DNA of 64,000 nt from Psychrobacillus sp. BL-248-WT-3 (lineage in GTDB: Bacteria; Bacillota; Bacilli; Bacillales_A; Planococcaceae), in assembly GCF_012843435.1 (NCBI RefSeq), contig NZ_JABAFC010000001.1:186001-250000 (forward strand), in the 5' to 3' direction. The notes under the pieces are model-generated. The model had not been told where the DNA came from. It saw only the letters and a list, made by a program, of their open reading frames with translations, and searched no databases. A program made the translations under genes and the position numbers. The stretch's first letter is position 1, and each line of letters begins with the position of its first letter. Shown one piece after another: positions 9,806 through 18,330 of the stretch.

Positions 9806-9985
9806 TTGTATCAAATTGCACAATTAGGAGTTTTATATAATCCAATACTAGCTGTAATTATTTGTGTAAACCTAGTTTCTATCTTGCATAAAGTTAGAGA
9901 CAACGAGGATACTTCTGTCAATACGATTGTAATAAGTGTATGTTCAGCGATTATCCTATTTTCAATTACGGCATTAGCTGAATAG
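9806..9985 (+). CDS. Small two-helix membrane protein
   Basis: A 59-residue protein starting at a TTG with AAAGGAGTAGG six bases upstream. Two hydrophobic segments (about residues 8-28 and 39-57) are separated by a short charged loop HKVRDNEDTS. No family was recognised. An overlapping open frame on the other strand lacks a ribosome-binding site, so this strand is preferred. It could be a genuine small membrane protein; it could also be a remnant, given its neighbours (dead amidase, repeats). Confidence 0.5.
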   Translation: MYQIAQLGVLYNPILAVIICVNLVSILHKVRDNEDTSVNTIVISVCSAIILFSITALAE

Positions 9986-10069
9986 CGATTTACCAATCAA
10001 ACACAAAAAACTTCTTTATATGGATTGTAGCTACATGCGGCGATTTAAGTATGAATGTGGAGACAAATA

Positions 10070-10109
10070 AAACCATCACCCCACGGAAAGCGGAAATCAA
10101 CTCTACTTT
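10070..10109 (-). repeat. Short remnant of the palindromic repeat edge
   Basis: About 38 bases (CATCACCCCACGGAAAG then CGGAAATCAACTCTAC) match the outer edge of the repeat core seen in copy C, right beside copy C. Too short to be a full copy. Confidence 0.5.
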
Positions 10110-10116
10110 ATTATAA

Positions 10117-10505
10117 AAGTTTTGTTAAAGTTATTGGTTGATTTTGACTAACAACTCTTTTTTATAGTAACTGTAAACATAAAAAAAGAACGTTCAAATC
10201 GCTATTAAGACTATAAATAGATGATGAAATTGGGGTTGGTGACACTTTTCAACTTTGTTTATGGGAATAAATTTATTAACACTTATCGATACATTAAAGC
10301 TGTTCCCATTTATTGATTGGAGCACCAGACGGCGACTCCTACGGGATGAGTGAGACAGATAAGACCTCACAACCACGCGCGTAAGCGATGGGTGATGGCT
10401 TATCGCTCACCCCGTGGAAAGCGTCCGGCTGGGGCGGAAATCAGTTCTACTCTCTGGTTAAGATTTCTTTGCATCATAAATCAACCCTACCCTCTAACAT
10501 AGCCT
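10117..10505 (-). repeat. Dispersed palindromic repeat, copy C (subtype I, reverse orientation)
   Basis: The reverse complement of copy A over most of its length: TTGTTAAAGTTATTGGTTG end, GGGGTTGGTGACA, the palindromic core between 10318 and 10435, then CTCTGGTTAAGATTTCTTTGC and AATCAACCCTACC. It is the fullest subtype I copy together with the one at 35811. Confidence 0.85.
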
Positions 10506-10708
10506 TATAAAAAAACATATAATACTCTTATTCTCTTTTAATTGTTCAAGTTTTTTCATAAATAATGGAATTATGAAATTGATTTGGAAATAAGATTAAA
10601 CTAATAGCGTTCGTTAAAGAAGGGGAAATTATTGGCATATAAGTTTACCTCAGTCAGAAAATTGCTATTTATATTTACAGCTAGGATAAATAATTTCAAG
10701 GTAAGGAT

Positions 10709-10807
10709 ATTGGAAAGCGGTAACTCCTAGGGGAAAAGCGCGTGGGAGAGGCTACAGGCTGAGGCAACGTGCCCCCAGGAAAGCGTTCGCTGAAATGGAG
10801 AACAACG
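10709..10807. repeat. GC-rich palindromic segment of another type
   Basis: About 100 bases of GC-rich sequence in an AT-rich gap, with GGAAAGCGGTAACTCC at one end and GGAAAGCGTTCGCTG near the other. The wording resembles intergenic repeats spread through Bacillaceae genomes but differs from the main repeat of this window. Confidence 0.5.
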
Positions 10808-10820
10808 ATGATGAAGTAGC

Positions 10821-10866
10821 AAAAAAGCCCTGAAAATTTTACTGTTTGTAAAATTTTCAGGGCTTT
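10821..10866 (-). terminator. Terminator, minus-strand (nearly symmetrical)
   Basis: AAAAGCCCTGAAAATTTTA pairs with TAAAATTTTCAGGGCTTTT across a short loop. The A run at the left is a T run on the minus strand, so it ends the 12903-10904 transcript; it would also work from the other side. Confidence 0.9.
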
Positions 10867-10903
10867 TGAACTTCTAAGATGCGTGTTGTCACAGTGCTGT
10901 AAT

Positions 10904-12112
10904 TTATTGCGTATCGAATACCTTTAAATCATAAGAGTAAATACTTTTTCTTTGAACGCTTGATAATAGTTCGGATAAGCCAGTTATATCAAGGCTACTT
11001 ACACGATTGCCATTGGTTAAATCATATTCCTCTAAATAATATTTTTCTTTCTTATCTTCACTATATCTTAGGACAAAAAGTGAACCATCCTTAAAATAAG
11101 TTTCTTCATTATTTCTTATTTTAGATTCACTAGCATCTTCTAAAGAGAATTTTAGCTGGATTTCTTCTGTATTTGTATCAAAGGTGTAAACTTCCCCTAA
11201 GCCATTGATAAAGTACAGAATGTCATTATATATATAAGCAGAGTTCTTAAAATTATATGGAATGGTTGCCACAAGATCCTTCATATCCTGATATTCTATG
11301 AAATCATACGTTTCCTGCTGAAGAGTATCCTTATTGATTCGATAAAGACTGGTCTTCTCGTTGAAGTCATCTATGGCAGATGACAAGATTAAATAGTAAT
11401 ATGTTTGATCTGATAAGACAGGGGCTAATGCGTTAAAAAACTCACCCTTTGGTGTATCTACTTTTGATAAATGTTCAACCTCTAAGGATGTATCAAATGT
11501 TACTTCCTTTAAATAGAACTCATTTTTATCTACATCCTGAGTAAGAATATTGACTTTATCACTTTCAACGCCAGAGGCTGCGATGTAAAAGGGAATTTTA
11601 TCTGTTTGAAAATTTTTCTCGTTTCCAAACCGAACATCTGAACGATATCCTTTTCCATCCTGTGCAAATCCACTGTTATAAATGCTAAAGAATATTTCCT
11701 CCTCTTGAATATAACCTGAACGTTCTCCTGTGTACTGGTCAGTTTTCATTGGAAATTCCTTATATTCCTCTCCTACTAGGCGAACCATATCTTTTTCCTC
11801 TAAAAAAACGTTGTTGTCATAAACTGCTGTGCTGCCTAACTCCAATCCCTCCATTTTTAATGCTTGAGCTTTACCTGATTTATTAATGAAAACAGCATAA
11901 CTAAATCCTTCCCCATCTATATCCTGATCAGCCGTAGTAGACAGATAAAGAATTGCCTTCTTGTTATGTAGAAAATTTTCCTTTTCGATATCAGCTTTAG
12001 ATAGAAGTAAACTGCTAGTTGCTTGTGTAGGTGTGAAAAAGAATGTGTATGCGAAATAAACAATAACCCCTAGGCCAATGATTCCGATTAGAGAAACTAT
12101 ATTTTTCTTCAT
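10904..12112 (-). CDS. Membrane-anchored extracytoplasmic protein, beta-propeller-like
   Basis: 402 residues with one N-terminal membrane helix (residues 4-26) and a large exterior domain. That domain is rich in alternating beta-strand-like stretches and Tyr/Phe-containing repeats (YYYLILSSAIDDFNEKTSLYRI, YNDILYFINGLGEVYTFD, LFVLRYSEDKKEKYYLEEYDL), which suggests a propeller-like sensor or binding domain. No lipobox or catalytic motif is present. It lies 68 bp downstream of the YycO-like secreted hydrolase gene in the same direction, so the two are probably co-expressed and may act together at the cell surface. Family not recognised. Confidence 0.65.
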   Translation of the reverse strand: MKKNIVSLIGIIGLGVIVYFAYTFFFTPTQATSSLLLSKADIEKENFLHNKKAILYLSTTADQDIDGEGFSYAVFINKSGKAQALKMEGLELGSTAVYDNNVFLEEKDMVRLVGEEYKEFPMKTDQYTGERSGYIQEEEIFFSIYNSGFAQDGKGYRSDVRFGNEKNFQTDKIPFYIAASGVESDKVNILTQDVDKNEFYLKEVTFDTSLEVEHLSKVDTPKGEFFNALAPVLSDQTYYYLILSSAIDDFNEKTSLYRINKDTLQQETYDFIEYQDMKDLVATIPYNFKNSAYIYNDILYFINGLGEVYTFDTNTEEIQLKFSLEDASESKIRNNEETYFKDGSLFVLRYSEDKKEKYYLEEYDLTNGNRVSSLDITGLSELLSSVQRKSIYSYDLKVFDTQ

Positions 12113-12134
12113 ATAAAATTCCCTCCTAAAAGTA

Positions 12135-12175
12135 AAATGACAATAGGCAGTATTTCGACTGTCCTATTGTCATTT
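12135..12175 (-). terminator. Perfect intergenic hairpin between two minus-strand genes (attenuator candidate)
   Basis: AAATGACAATAGG (12135-12147) pairs exactly with CCTATTGTCATTT (12163-12175). On the minus strand the hairpin is followed by a T-rich tract and then the AGGAGGG ribosome-binding site of the downstream gene. It probably reduces readthrough between the two genes or stabilises the upstream mRNA. Confidence 0.65.
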
Positions 12176-12180
12176 GACTG

Positions 12181-12903
12181 TTAAATATTCCTTACTAAGG
12201 TTGTACCTGGCGCGTCCCGCACATCTCTAGGATATACTCCAAGCCCACCATCATCATCTAAATCTAAGTTACCGTTTAATTTATATGCAGACCAAATTAA
12301 CTTCGAACAGTTTTTGGCTCCGTTATGTCCAGTAGATCTGTTAGTTGCAAAATTATACGAATAACTCTGGCCTACTTGTGAATAGGCCCAATTAGCAGCA
12401 TTATTTCTATTAGTTGAAGTGGTGCCCACCGATTTAACTAGAGCACCCGAGCTATCTACCTTTCTAGCAGTGGTAGAAATAGTGCGTACCCCAGAAGAAG
12501 GAACAGATTCTACTATTGTAGTAGAAGTATAATAAAGTCCGACATGACCATGATCAAGATAGGCTGTTTGAGAAGGGGTGTAGTAGAAGTTACCTTTAGT
12601 ACTGTTTCCTACACTAACTGTTCCACCACTTGCGCCTTGAGTTTGATTGGACTTTGCTTCAGCCAATCCTTGAGCTTGATCGTTTTTTAACTCTTTATAG
12701 ATTTGTTCTAAAATCTGTTCTTCCGTTTCTCCAGTGTTTTTTGCAATTTCTTGAACACTGGCCATCATTTCTTCAGTAGAGACATCTGGTTGTAGGGATG
12801 AAATTTCATCAAGATACGAGTAGCTGTTGGCAGAGGCACTAGTAAAGGAAGTCGAGACGAGTAACATAGCTGATAACGATAGAGCAGCGAATGGTTTTTT
12901 CAT
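12181..12903 (-). CDS. Secreted YycO/YiiX-like permuted papain-fold protein
   Basis: 240 residues. A signal peptide ends near ASA at 24-26, followed by a charged helix and a Gln/Ser-rich linker (80-100). The C-terminal domain carries DHGHVGLYY (H118/H120) and, much later, AKNCSKLIWSAY (C199). His before Cys is the reversed order expected of the circularly permuted NlpC/P60-like (YiiX/YycO) group, whose members are thiol hydrolases or lipid/peptide amidases. The residue pair is consistent with an active enzyme. AGGAGTTGTACT (minus strand) supports the ATG. It is the first gene of a two-gene unit ending at 10904. Confidence 0.7.
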   Translation of the reverse strand: MKKPFAALSLSAMLLVSTSFTSASANSYSYLDEISSLQPDVSTEEMMASVQEIAKNTGETEEQILEQIYKELKNDQAQGLAEAKSNQTQGASGGTVSVGNSTKGNFYYTPSQTAYLDHGHVGLYYTSTTIVESVPSSGVRTISTTARKVDSSGALVKSVGTTSTNRNNAANWAYSQVGQSYSYNFATNRSTGHNGAKNCSKLIWSAYKLNGNLDLDDDGGLGVYPRDVRDAPGTTLVRNI

Positions 12904-13266
12904 AGTACAACTCCTTTTTCATATTTTTCCTACATCTATAATTTTAATCATTTAGTACAAATTTACAATTGGGAAAAAAATTCACAAAAACAAAATTTCT
13001 GCAAAACTAATTAAATATTCAGTCTATTAAGCGCTGATTATTTCATTAATTAAATTTCGACTACTGTCGCTCACATTTCTGTGTGGGCGCAAATAATGCC
13101 ACCTAAAGCTATTGCTATTAAGTAGTCGCATAAAATTTTGAATCTTATATTTAGTTGTAGATTTTAAATACAACTATTTTAAATTGGGAAAATAAATAGC
13201 AGTAAAGAAGGAAATGAATTCCTTTATCTAGAAATAAAAAGAGATGGTTAATTAAGGAGGATTAAA
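12904..13266. other. Gap with a structured inverted repeat (13058-13128)
   Basis: 363 bases without a gene. CGACTACT (13058-13065) pairs with AGTAGTCG (13121-13128), and inside it CGCTCACA (13068-13075) pairs with TGTGGGCG (13082-13089), giving a stem with an inner hairpin. The right end holds AAGGAGG for the next gene. This could be a small RNA or leader element; no known family was recognised. Confidence 0.4.
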
Positions 13267-14097
13267 ATGCAGTTAAAAACAATATTAAGAGAATGGCAAA
13301 ATGAAAAAGGAGATTTGGATAATTTAGAGGAAGTTATAAAAGAGATGCTTATTAATATAGGATCAGTGGATGAAGAGCTAAGAGATAGCTTAATTTATTC
13401 TACTTTTTACCAACTTATAGAGAACAACAAATTGTCAAACTCCCTCATGGTGAAAATACTAGACGTCTGTTTATCAGAGGAATATTTATTTAAAGGCATA
13501 GGTGAACAGGACACGGATACTGTGTTTACTAGATCCTTCTCATCTCTAGTCATTGCTTTGATTGTAGAAAAGGATAAAACAAAAGAATTTTTAGATAAGC
13601 AGCAATTAGAAGAAGTCTATAAAAAAACGACAACATACTTACAATCAGAAAAAGATGTGAGAGGTTATGTAGAAGGGAAGGGCTGGGCTCATAGTATTGC
13701 GCATGGCGCAGATCTCTTTGAATCTATTATTAGTCATCCTTCCAACGACATATTACACGCTGAAGAATGGCTAAACGTTATAAAAGCTTGTATTTGGAGG
13801 GATACTGTTCTCCAGGACGATGAGGATGAACGATTAATCTTTGCAGTGGAAGCAATGATTGAAAAAGGTTTACCGGAGGAAATGCTTGTAGAGTGGGTAC
13901 ATAACTTTGAGAGTTTATTGGAAGCAAAATTAAAAGAACAGAATCGCATAGTCTTTTACAAATATCGATCTAATGTTATGAACTTCTTAAAATCTCTTTA
14001 TTTTCGTTTAACATATCTCGATCAAAATATACATACGCAACATCAAATCAAAAAAACATTGAAAAATTTACATGAAGCTATGTACAAGAGAGAGTAA
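13267..14097 (+). CDS. DUF2785 protein
   Basis: A 276-residue, helix-rich cytoplasmic protein. The segment VEGKGWAHSIAHGADLF and the surrounding alpha-helical pattern are characteristic of DUF2785 proteins of Bacillales, whose function is unknown. No membrane or export signal. AAGGAGG lies just ahead of the ATG. The Nudix gene starts 33 bp downstream, so the two may be co-transcribed. Confidence 0.8.
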   Translation: MQLKTILREWQNEKGDLDNLEEVIKEMLINIGSVDEELRDSLIYSTFYQLIENNKLSNSLMVKILDVCLSEEYLFKGIGEQDTDTVFTRSFSSLVIALIVEKDKTKEFLDKQQLEEVYKKTTTYLQSEKDVRGYVEGKGWAHSIAHGADLFESIISHPSNDILHAEEWLNVIKACIWRDTVLQDDEDERLIFAVEAMIEKGLPEEMLVEWVHNFESLLEAKLKEQNRIVFYKYRSNVMNFLKSLYFRLTYLDQNIHTQHQIKKTLKNLHEAMYKRE

Positions 14098-14130
14098 TCA
14101 CAGGGACAGCAAGGAAAAAGGAGCAAATAG

Positions 14131-14631
14131 ATGACTCATCAAACTACAGTCGTATGGGGACAACATCCCGTAAGGTTAAAGTGGCAGCGTTCCAAATTAA
14201 TAGGAAACAAAGACACAGTAACAAGTGTACACGGATGCTGCTTTCACGAAGGAAAAATATTATTAGTTAAAGTGAAAAAGAGGGGATTTAATCTACCTGG
14301 AGGGCATATAGAAGGAAATGAAACTCCAGAAGAAGCATTACACCGAGAGGTCTTCGAAGAGGGCTCTGTAAAAGGTAAGGCTACTTATATAGGGGCTATT
14401 GAGGTAAATCATGAAGAAAATCCTTACTTTGACCCAAATGGAAAGTATCCTATAATTGGTTATCAATTATTCTATCGGCTGGATATAGAAGAATGCCATA
14501 CCTTTCAGCGGAAGCACGAAACGACCACGCGTATTTGGATGGAACCTGAAGAAGTTCCTTATGTTATTGATGATCATGATATAATTCATTCTATTATCGA
14601 AGAAGCAAAGATGGTTAAGTCTGTATACTAA
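14131..14631 (+). CDS. Nudix hydrolase
   Basis: 166 residues with the Nudix box GHIEGNETPEEALHREVFEE at 58-77, carrying the REVxEE metal-binding core; the glycine that usually follows is Ser (EEGSV). Nudix enzymes cleave a nucleoside diphosphate linked to another moiety; substrate not predictable. GGAGCAAATAG precedes the ATG. It is followed by a bidirectional terminator shared with the convergent lipoprotein gene. Confidence 0.88.
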   Translation: MTHQTTVVWGQHPVRLKWQRSKLIGNKDTVTSVHGCCFHEGKILLVKVKKRGFNLPGGHIEGNETPEEALHREVFEEGSVKGKATYIGAIEVNHEENPYFDPNGKYPIIGYQLFYRLDIEECHTFQRKHETTTRIWMEPEEVPYVIDDHDIIHSIIEEAKMVKSVY

Positions 14632-14637
14632 TTGAAA

Positions 14638-14667
14638 AACCTCAAAGCATATATGCTTTGAGGTTTA
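14638..14667. terminator. Bidirectional terminator
   Basis: A 13-bp perfect stem (14638-14650 with 14653-14665) with A and T flanks, between the convergent Nudix and lipoprotein genes. Confidence 0.9.
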
Positions 14668-14673
14668 TGTGTA

Positions 14674-14958
14674 TTAGTTAGCTTCTGTATCACTTTCAAT
14701 ATCTTCTGTCTCAGTACCTTCAGTTTCAGTAGAGGTAGTGTCATCAGTACCATCAGTTCCTGTAGTACTGTCTTGATCATCTTGAGTATCTACTTCGCCT
14801 TCATTTTCAGAATCAATTCCTGTATCATTTTGTCCATCATCTTCAAAAGTCGGATCCTCTACTTCGATATCATTGATATCATCGTCTCCATCACCACATG
14901 CTCCTAATAGTAATGCTGAACTTAAAACTATTGGTAAAGCGAATATTCTTTTCTTCAT
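14674..14958 (-). CDS. Small acidic lipoprotein, low-complexity
   Basis: 94 residues: a short signal peptide with lipobox LGAC (Cys 21), then an almost entirely acidic Asp/Glu/Thr/Ser/Gly tail (DGDDDINDIEVEDPTF onward) with no hydrophobic core. The ATG at 14958 is preferred because GGAGG sits at the right distance; an in-frame ATG five codons upstream overlaps that ribosome-binding site. The mature part is probably disordered and surface-exposed. Function unknown. Confidence 0.75.
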   Translation of the reverse strand: MKKRIFALPIVLSSALLLGACGDGDDDINDIEVEDPTFEDDGQNDTGIDSENEGEVDTQDDQDSTTGTDGTDDTTSTETEGTETEDIESDTEAN

Positions 14959-15148
14959 TTTAAATTCCTCCATTCATAGTTGGTAAAGTTTTTTCTAGGC
15001 CTACTTTATGTCTACCTCATATTTTTAACTTTAAACTTTATTCTTGAATCAATTTGAAAATAGCAAAATTTTAATATGAAAGACTTGGTAATATATATGC
15101 TATAATTTATATTTGTGTATATGGAAGAAGCTCCGAGGAGGACCATCA

Positions 15149-16384
15149 TTGCTGCAAACATTTTTGATCAATATATTATTTATAACTTTACCTGTTCTGC
15201 TATTTGTTATCTTTATAGATAACTATAAGGGTAAAAAAAATTTATTTTATTATATATTTTCTTCTATTGTTTCTATGTTTTTGTGTATGATTTATCCAAT
15301 AAGGTTAGAATTAGGTTTTACAGTAGATTTAAGATATATTCCGTTTATTACTCTGGCTTTATATGGCGGCTATAAGCAACTGTTCCCTTTATACATTACG
15401 TTAAATATTGTACGTTTCTTTGTTGGTGGAGAGGGAATTTTTCAGTCGTTTATTTTTTCAACATTGGCTTTTATTATTATTCCACTGGTGCATAAAAAGT
15501 TTATTAGCCTAGCTCCTAAAAACAGAATAATTACAGGTATAATAGTAGTATTAGTAAACGGTTTGACTTACTTAATTTCGTTATCCACCTATTTTGAAAC
15601 ACTGACGTTAGAATATTGGAATGTTGTTGGTTACGTTATTATTACTTATGCAGTTATTATGCTATTTAATATGATTATGATTGAAAAGATTCTGTCCAAT
15701 ATTAAACAGCGAGATAACTTTCTTCGTTCTGAGCGATTGCATGTGATGAGCGAGCTATCAGCATGTGTATCACATGAAATAAGAAATCCACTTACCGTAA
15801 CAAATGGTTTTTTACAATTGTTAAGTGTTTCAAAGGATATTACACCAAACGACAAAGTTTATATAGAATATTCTCTAAAAGAGTTGAATAGAGCAGAAAG
15901 TATTTTAAATGATTATTTAGCATTTGCTAAGCCACAATCCGTCCATATGGTTCACTCTACTATGGAAGAGGAGCTCGTATATGTAAAAAATATTATGATG
16001 CCATTTGCTAAATTTAACGAAGTGGAAATCATTCTTGAGTTTCAGAACACAGCGAAGATTAAATTTGACTCAAATCAAATGAAACAATGCATTATTAACT
16101 TAATAAAGAATGGTGTTGAAGCGATGAAGGGCAAGGGGGGGATTCTTCTTGTCCAAGCTGTACAACTAGGAAAACACCTTGTTATTACCATTAAAGATCA
16201 AGGGATTGGAATGTCTTCAGAAGAAATAAGTCAGTTAGGGAAGCCTTATTACTCGAATAAAAAAGAAGGAACTGGTCTTGGTATGCTGATGGTTTATGGG
16301 ACAATCTCCAAGCTAAAAGGAAATGTAGAAGTAAAAAGTAAGAAGGGTAAAGGAACGACATTTACTCTGACTATACCAGTTTAA
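15149..16384 (+). CDS. Multi-pass sensor histidine kinase (KinB-like)
   Basis: 411 residues from a TTG at 15149 with GAGGAGGACC upstream; an earlier GTG frame opening at 15113 has no ribosome-binding site. About six N-terminal membrane helices (residues 1-175) resemble the 5TM-LYT sensor region of Bacillus KinB-type kinases. Then come the H-box SHEIRNPLTV (phospho-His about 209), the N-box NLIKNGVEAM, and ATP-lid glycine motifs DQGIGM and GTGLGM. No response regulator lies beside it, as for sporulation phosphorelay kinases, so a role in feeding Spo0F is possible but unproven. Confidence 0.85.
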   Translation: MLQTFLINILFITLPVLLFVIFIDNYKGKKNLFYYIFSSIVSMFLCMIYPIRLELGFTVDLRYIPFITLALYGGYKQLFPLYITLNIVRFFVGGEGIFQSFIFSTLAFIIIPLVHKKFISLAPKNRIITGIIVVLVNGLTYLISLSTYFETLTLEYWNVVGYVIITYAVIMLFNMIMIEKILSNIKQRDNFLRSERLHVMSELSACVSHEIRNPLTVTNGFLQLLSVSKDITPNDKVYIEYSLKELNRAESILNDYLAFAKPQSVHMVHSTMEEELVYVKNIMMPFAKFNEVEIILEFQNTAKIKFDSNQMKQCIINLIKNGVEAMKGKGGILLVQAVQLGKHLVITIKDQGIGMSSEEISQLGKPYYSNKKEGTGLGMLMVYGTISKLKGNVEVKSKKGKGTTFTLTIPV

Positions 16385-16386
16385 AA

Positions 16387-16417
16387 GGAAGTGCTAAATA
16401 TTAGTGCTTCTTTTTTT
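16387..16417 (+). terminator. Rho-independent terminator
   Basis: GAAGTGCTAA pairs with TTAGTGCTTC (with G-T pairs), followed by seven T residues. Confidence 0.85.
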
Positions 16418-16519
16418 AGTATAGAGTCACTTCCCTTTAGGTAAGCTCAACTTTTAGTATCACTATAAGCAGCCTGGAGTTTTAGATGTGCACAATGAAC
16501 AATATAGGGAGGGTATTTT

Positions 16520-17299
16520 ATGGCATTATTAAATCCAACACTATTAGCAGAATGGATCGAACCTCATTCATTCGAATGGTACAACCAGCTTGGGAAACAA
16601 CAAGGAGAATATGCTTATTCATGGAATTCTACTATTTTAAAACCTAATGGAGAAATTCTTTTCGATGAGGAGGTTAAAAAAATGATTGCGTCTAAAATAG
16701 TATTAGATGTTGGTTGTGGTCATGGAGAATTTGCTATCGAATGTAGCCCTATTGCAAAAGAAATAGTAGGATTTGATGTAACTAACCTGTTTATTGAACA
16801 GGGAAAAAGAAAAAAGCCTGAGAATGTCTCGTTCGTACTAGGTAGCACGAAAAAAGAGTTGCCCTTTTCAGAGGATGAATTTGACTGTGCATATATTCGG
16901 AAAGGGCCCACTTCGGGATATCTTGCTTTGACGAAAACCATAAAAAAAGATGGAACTGTACTCGGATTGCATCCTGGTGATGATATGGACAAGGAACTGC
17001 CTATTTTATTTCCAAATCTCTTTCAAGCCAAGTTACCAAGAGATTCAACATTGAAGGCTATACAAGAAAGATTAAAGACAGCGAACTTTGAGAAATGGGA
17101 AATCGAAACGGTTAGCAATATAGAAATACTACACAGTCCTATGGATATCATAAATAAAAGATGTTTTGGACAGCATCCAATCGTGACAGAGAAAATTATA
17201 AATGAAAACTTAAAAGAGATTACGGAGATTTTTGGTTTCCATGAGACGAATGGCTTACCTATAACGAACTCTTACTATATTGTTCGGGCAACTGTTTAA
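16520..17299 (+). CDS. Class I SAM-dependent methyltransferase
   Basis: 259 residues with the SAM-binding motif I VLDVGCGHGEFA at 61-72, an acidic residue ending beta-2 (VGFDVT), and a motif IV-like FDCAYIRKGPTSG. It belongs to the small-molecule Methyltransf_11/25 type. Substrate unknown. AGGGAGGG precedes the ATG. Its last 4 bases overlap the convergent GNAT gene, so the two transcripts run into each other with no terminator between. Confidence 0.85.
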   Translation: MALLNPTLLAEWIEPHSFEWYNQLGKQQGEYAYSWNSTILKPNGEILFDEEVKKMIASKIVLDVGCGHGEFAIECSPIAKEIVGFDVTNLFIEQGKRKKPENVSFVLGSTKKELPFSEDEFDCAYIRKGPTSGYLALTKTIKKDGTVLGLHPGDDMDKELPILFPNLFQAKLPRDSTLKAIQERLKTANFEKWEIETVSNIEILHSPMDIINKRCFGQHPIVTEKIINENLKEITEIFGFHETNGLPITNSYYIVRATV

Positions 17300-17790
17300 T
17301 CGTTACCAGTGAACTTGCTTCTTCGTTCTAAAAGTAAGTTATCTCTCCATTCTCCATTATGCTTTCCAATTCGCTCTCGATATCCCACCACTCTAAATCC
17401 GTTTTTCTTGTGAAGTTCTATACTAGCCTTGTTTTCTGGAAATATACTTGCCTGTAGCATCCAATAGCCTTGTTCTTCTGAACTAGCGATCAATTTTCCA
17501 AGTAACTTATTTCCAATTCCTAGACCGATTGCTTTTGGATGAACGTATATACCTACTTCCCCAACTCCTGCGTAAACAGCCCTGTATGAGACAGGGCTAA
17601 GTCTGCACCAGCCTTTTACTGTGTCATTATGTAACATGACGAAGGTACATAGCTTGTCTGCTGTTGAAATCCATTGTTCATATGAAGATGGGGCACTCAT
17701 CTCAAAGGTTGCGTTACCTGTAGAGATACCTGCTTCATAAATATACTTGATTTGCTCCCAATCTTCTTCATTTGCTAGCCTCATTTCCAT
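17296..17790 (-). CDS. GNAT N-acetyltransferase, phosphinothricin-acetyltransferase-like
   Basis: 164 residues. The N-terminus MRLANEEDWEQIKYIYEAGI and the segment VGEVGIYVHPKAIGLGIGNKLL (acetyl-CoA-binding beta-4/alpha-3 with G-x-G-x-G/N) are typical of the PAT/YwnH-like branch. Members N-acetylate amino-acid analogues such as methionine sulfoximine or phosphinothricin. It is convergent and overlapping with the methyltransferase gene. Confidence 0.85.
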   Translation of the reverse strand: MEMRLANEEDWEQIKYIYEAGISTGNATFEMSAPSSYEQWISTADKLCTFVMLHNDTVKGWCRLSPVSYRAVYAGVGEVGIYVHPKAIGLGIGNKLLGKLIASSEEQGYWMLQASIFPENKASIELHKKNGFRVVGYRERIGKHNGEWRDNLLLERRSKFTGND

Positions 17791-17864
17791 AGATACTCCC
17801 CCCTTATAAAAAATATAATTACTTGAATAATAAATGGCAAGAAATGTTTTCTTTACAAATATAA

Positions 17865-17896
17865 TTTAAACGTTTAAAATTAGTTAGCCTAACTAA
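17865..17896 (+). promoter_or_regulatory. Putative MarR operator region (two palindromes)
   Basis: TTAGTTAG-C-CTAACTAA (17880-17896) is a perfect 17-base inverted repeat, directly preceded by the 14-base palindrome TTTAAACGTTTAAA (17865-17878). Both lie just upstream of the marR ribosome-binding site (AAGGAGG at about 17903), where an autoregulating MarR protein would bind. Confidence 0.7.
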
Positions 17897-17916
17897 CTAA
17901 TTAAGGAGGAATTGAA

Positions 17917-18330
17917 ATGCAACCTTTTTTTACTACTCTAAAATTGATTTCTCGACCATATAGTAGCAAAATGCATGATTTATTGATGCCTCTAGGCTTA
18001 ACAGAAATACAGTGGGGACTGATACGTATTTTGCAAGAAGAGGGACCTTCAACCTTTACGGATGTAGCAGCTTATTGGAGAGTAGAAAAGCCGTCCGTAA
18101 CTCCGATTGCTCAAAAGCTAGTAGATCAAGACCTAATCTACATAGGTACAGGTCAGGATAAGCGACAAAAAGTAATGCATTTAACAAGTCTAGGTGTTTT
18201 GAAATATAAGGAGGCAAAATTAATAGTAGAAGCCTTTCAAATGGATCTATTAAAAGGTATCACGGAAGAAGAAAGAAAAATTACAGAACGAGTATTAGAA
18301 AAGCTACTTGTTAATATAAAGGGAAGATGA
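17917..18330 (+). CDS. MarR-family transcriptional regulator
   Basis: 137 residues with the winged-helix pattern of MarR proteins: helix ...EIQWGLIRILQEEGPSTFTDVAAYWRVEKPSVTPIAQKLVDQDLI, wing GTGQDKRQKVMHLTSLG, then a dimerisation helix. It likely represses itself and the downstream MFS transporter, responding to a small ligand. AAGGAGG precedes the ATG, and the stop overlaps the MFS start by 4 bases (ATGA), a typical co-translated pair. Confidence 0.9.
   Translation: MQPFFTTLKLISRPYSSKMHDLLMPLGLTEIQWGLIRILQEEGPSTFTDVAAYWRVEKPSVTPIAQKLVDQDLIYIGTGQDKRQKVMHLTSLGVLKYKEAKLIVEAFQMDLLKGITEEERKITERVLEKLLVNIKGR

Noticed and set aside
9811-9996. Minus-strand frame opposite the small membrane protein
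   Set aside because: No ribosome-binding site; the plus-strand frame has AAAGGAGTAGG at proper spacing.
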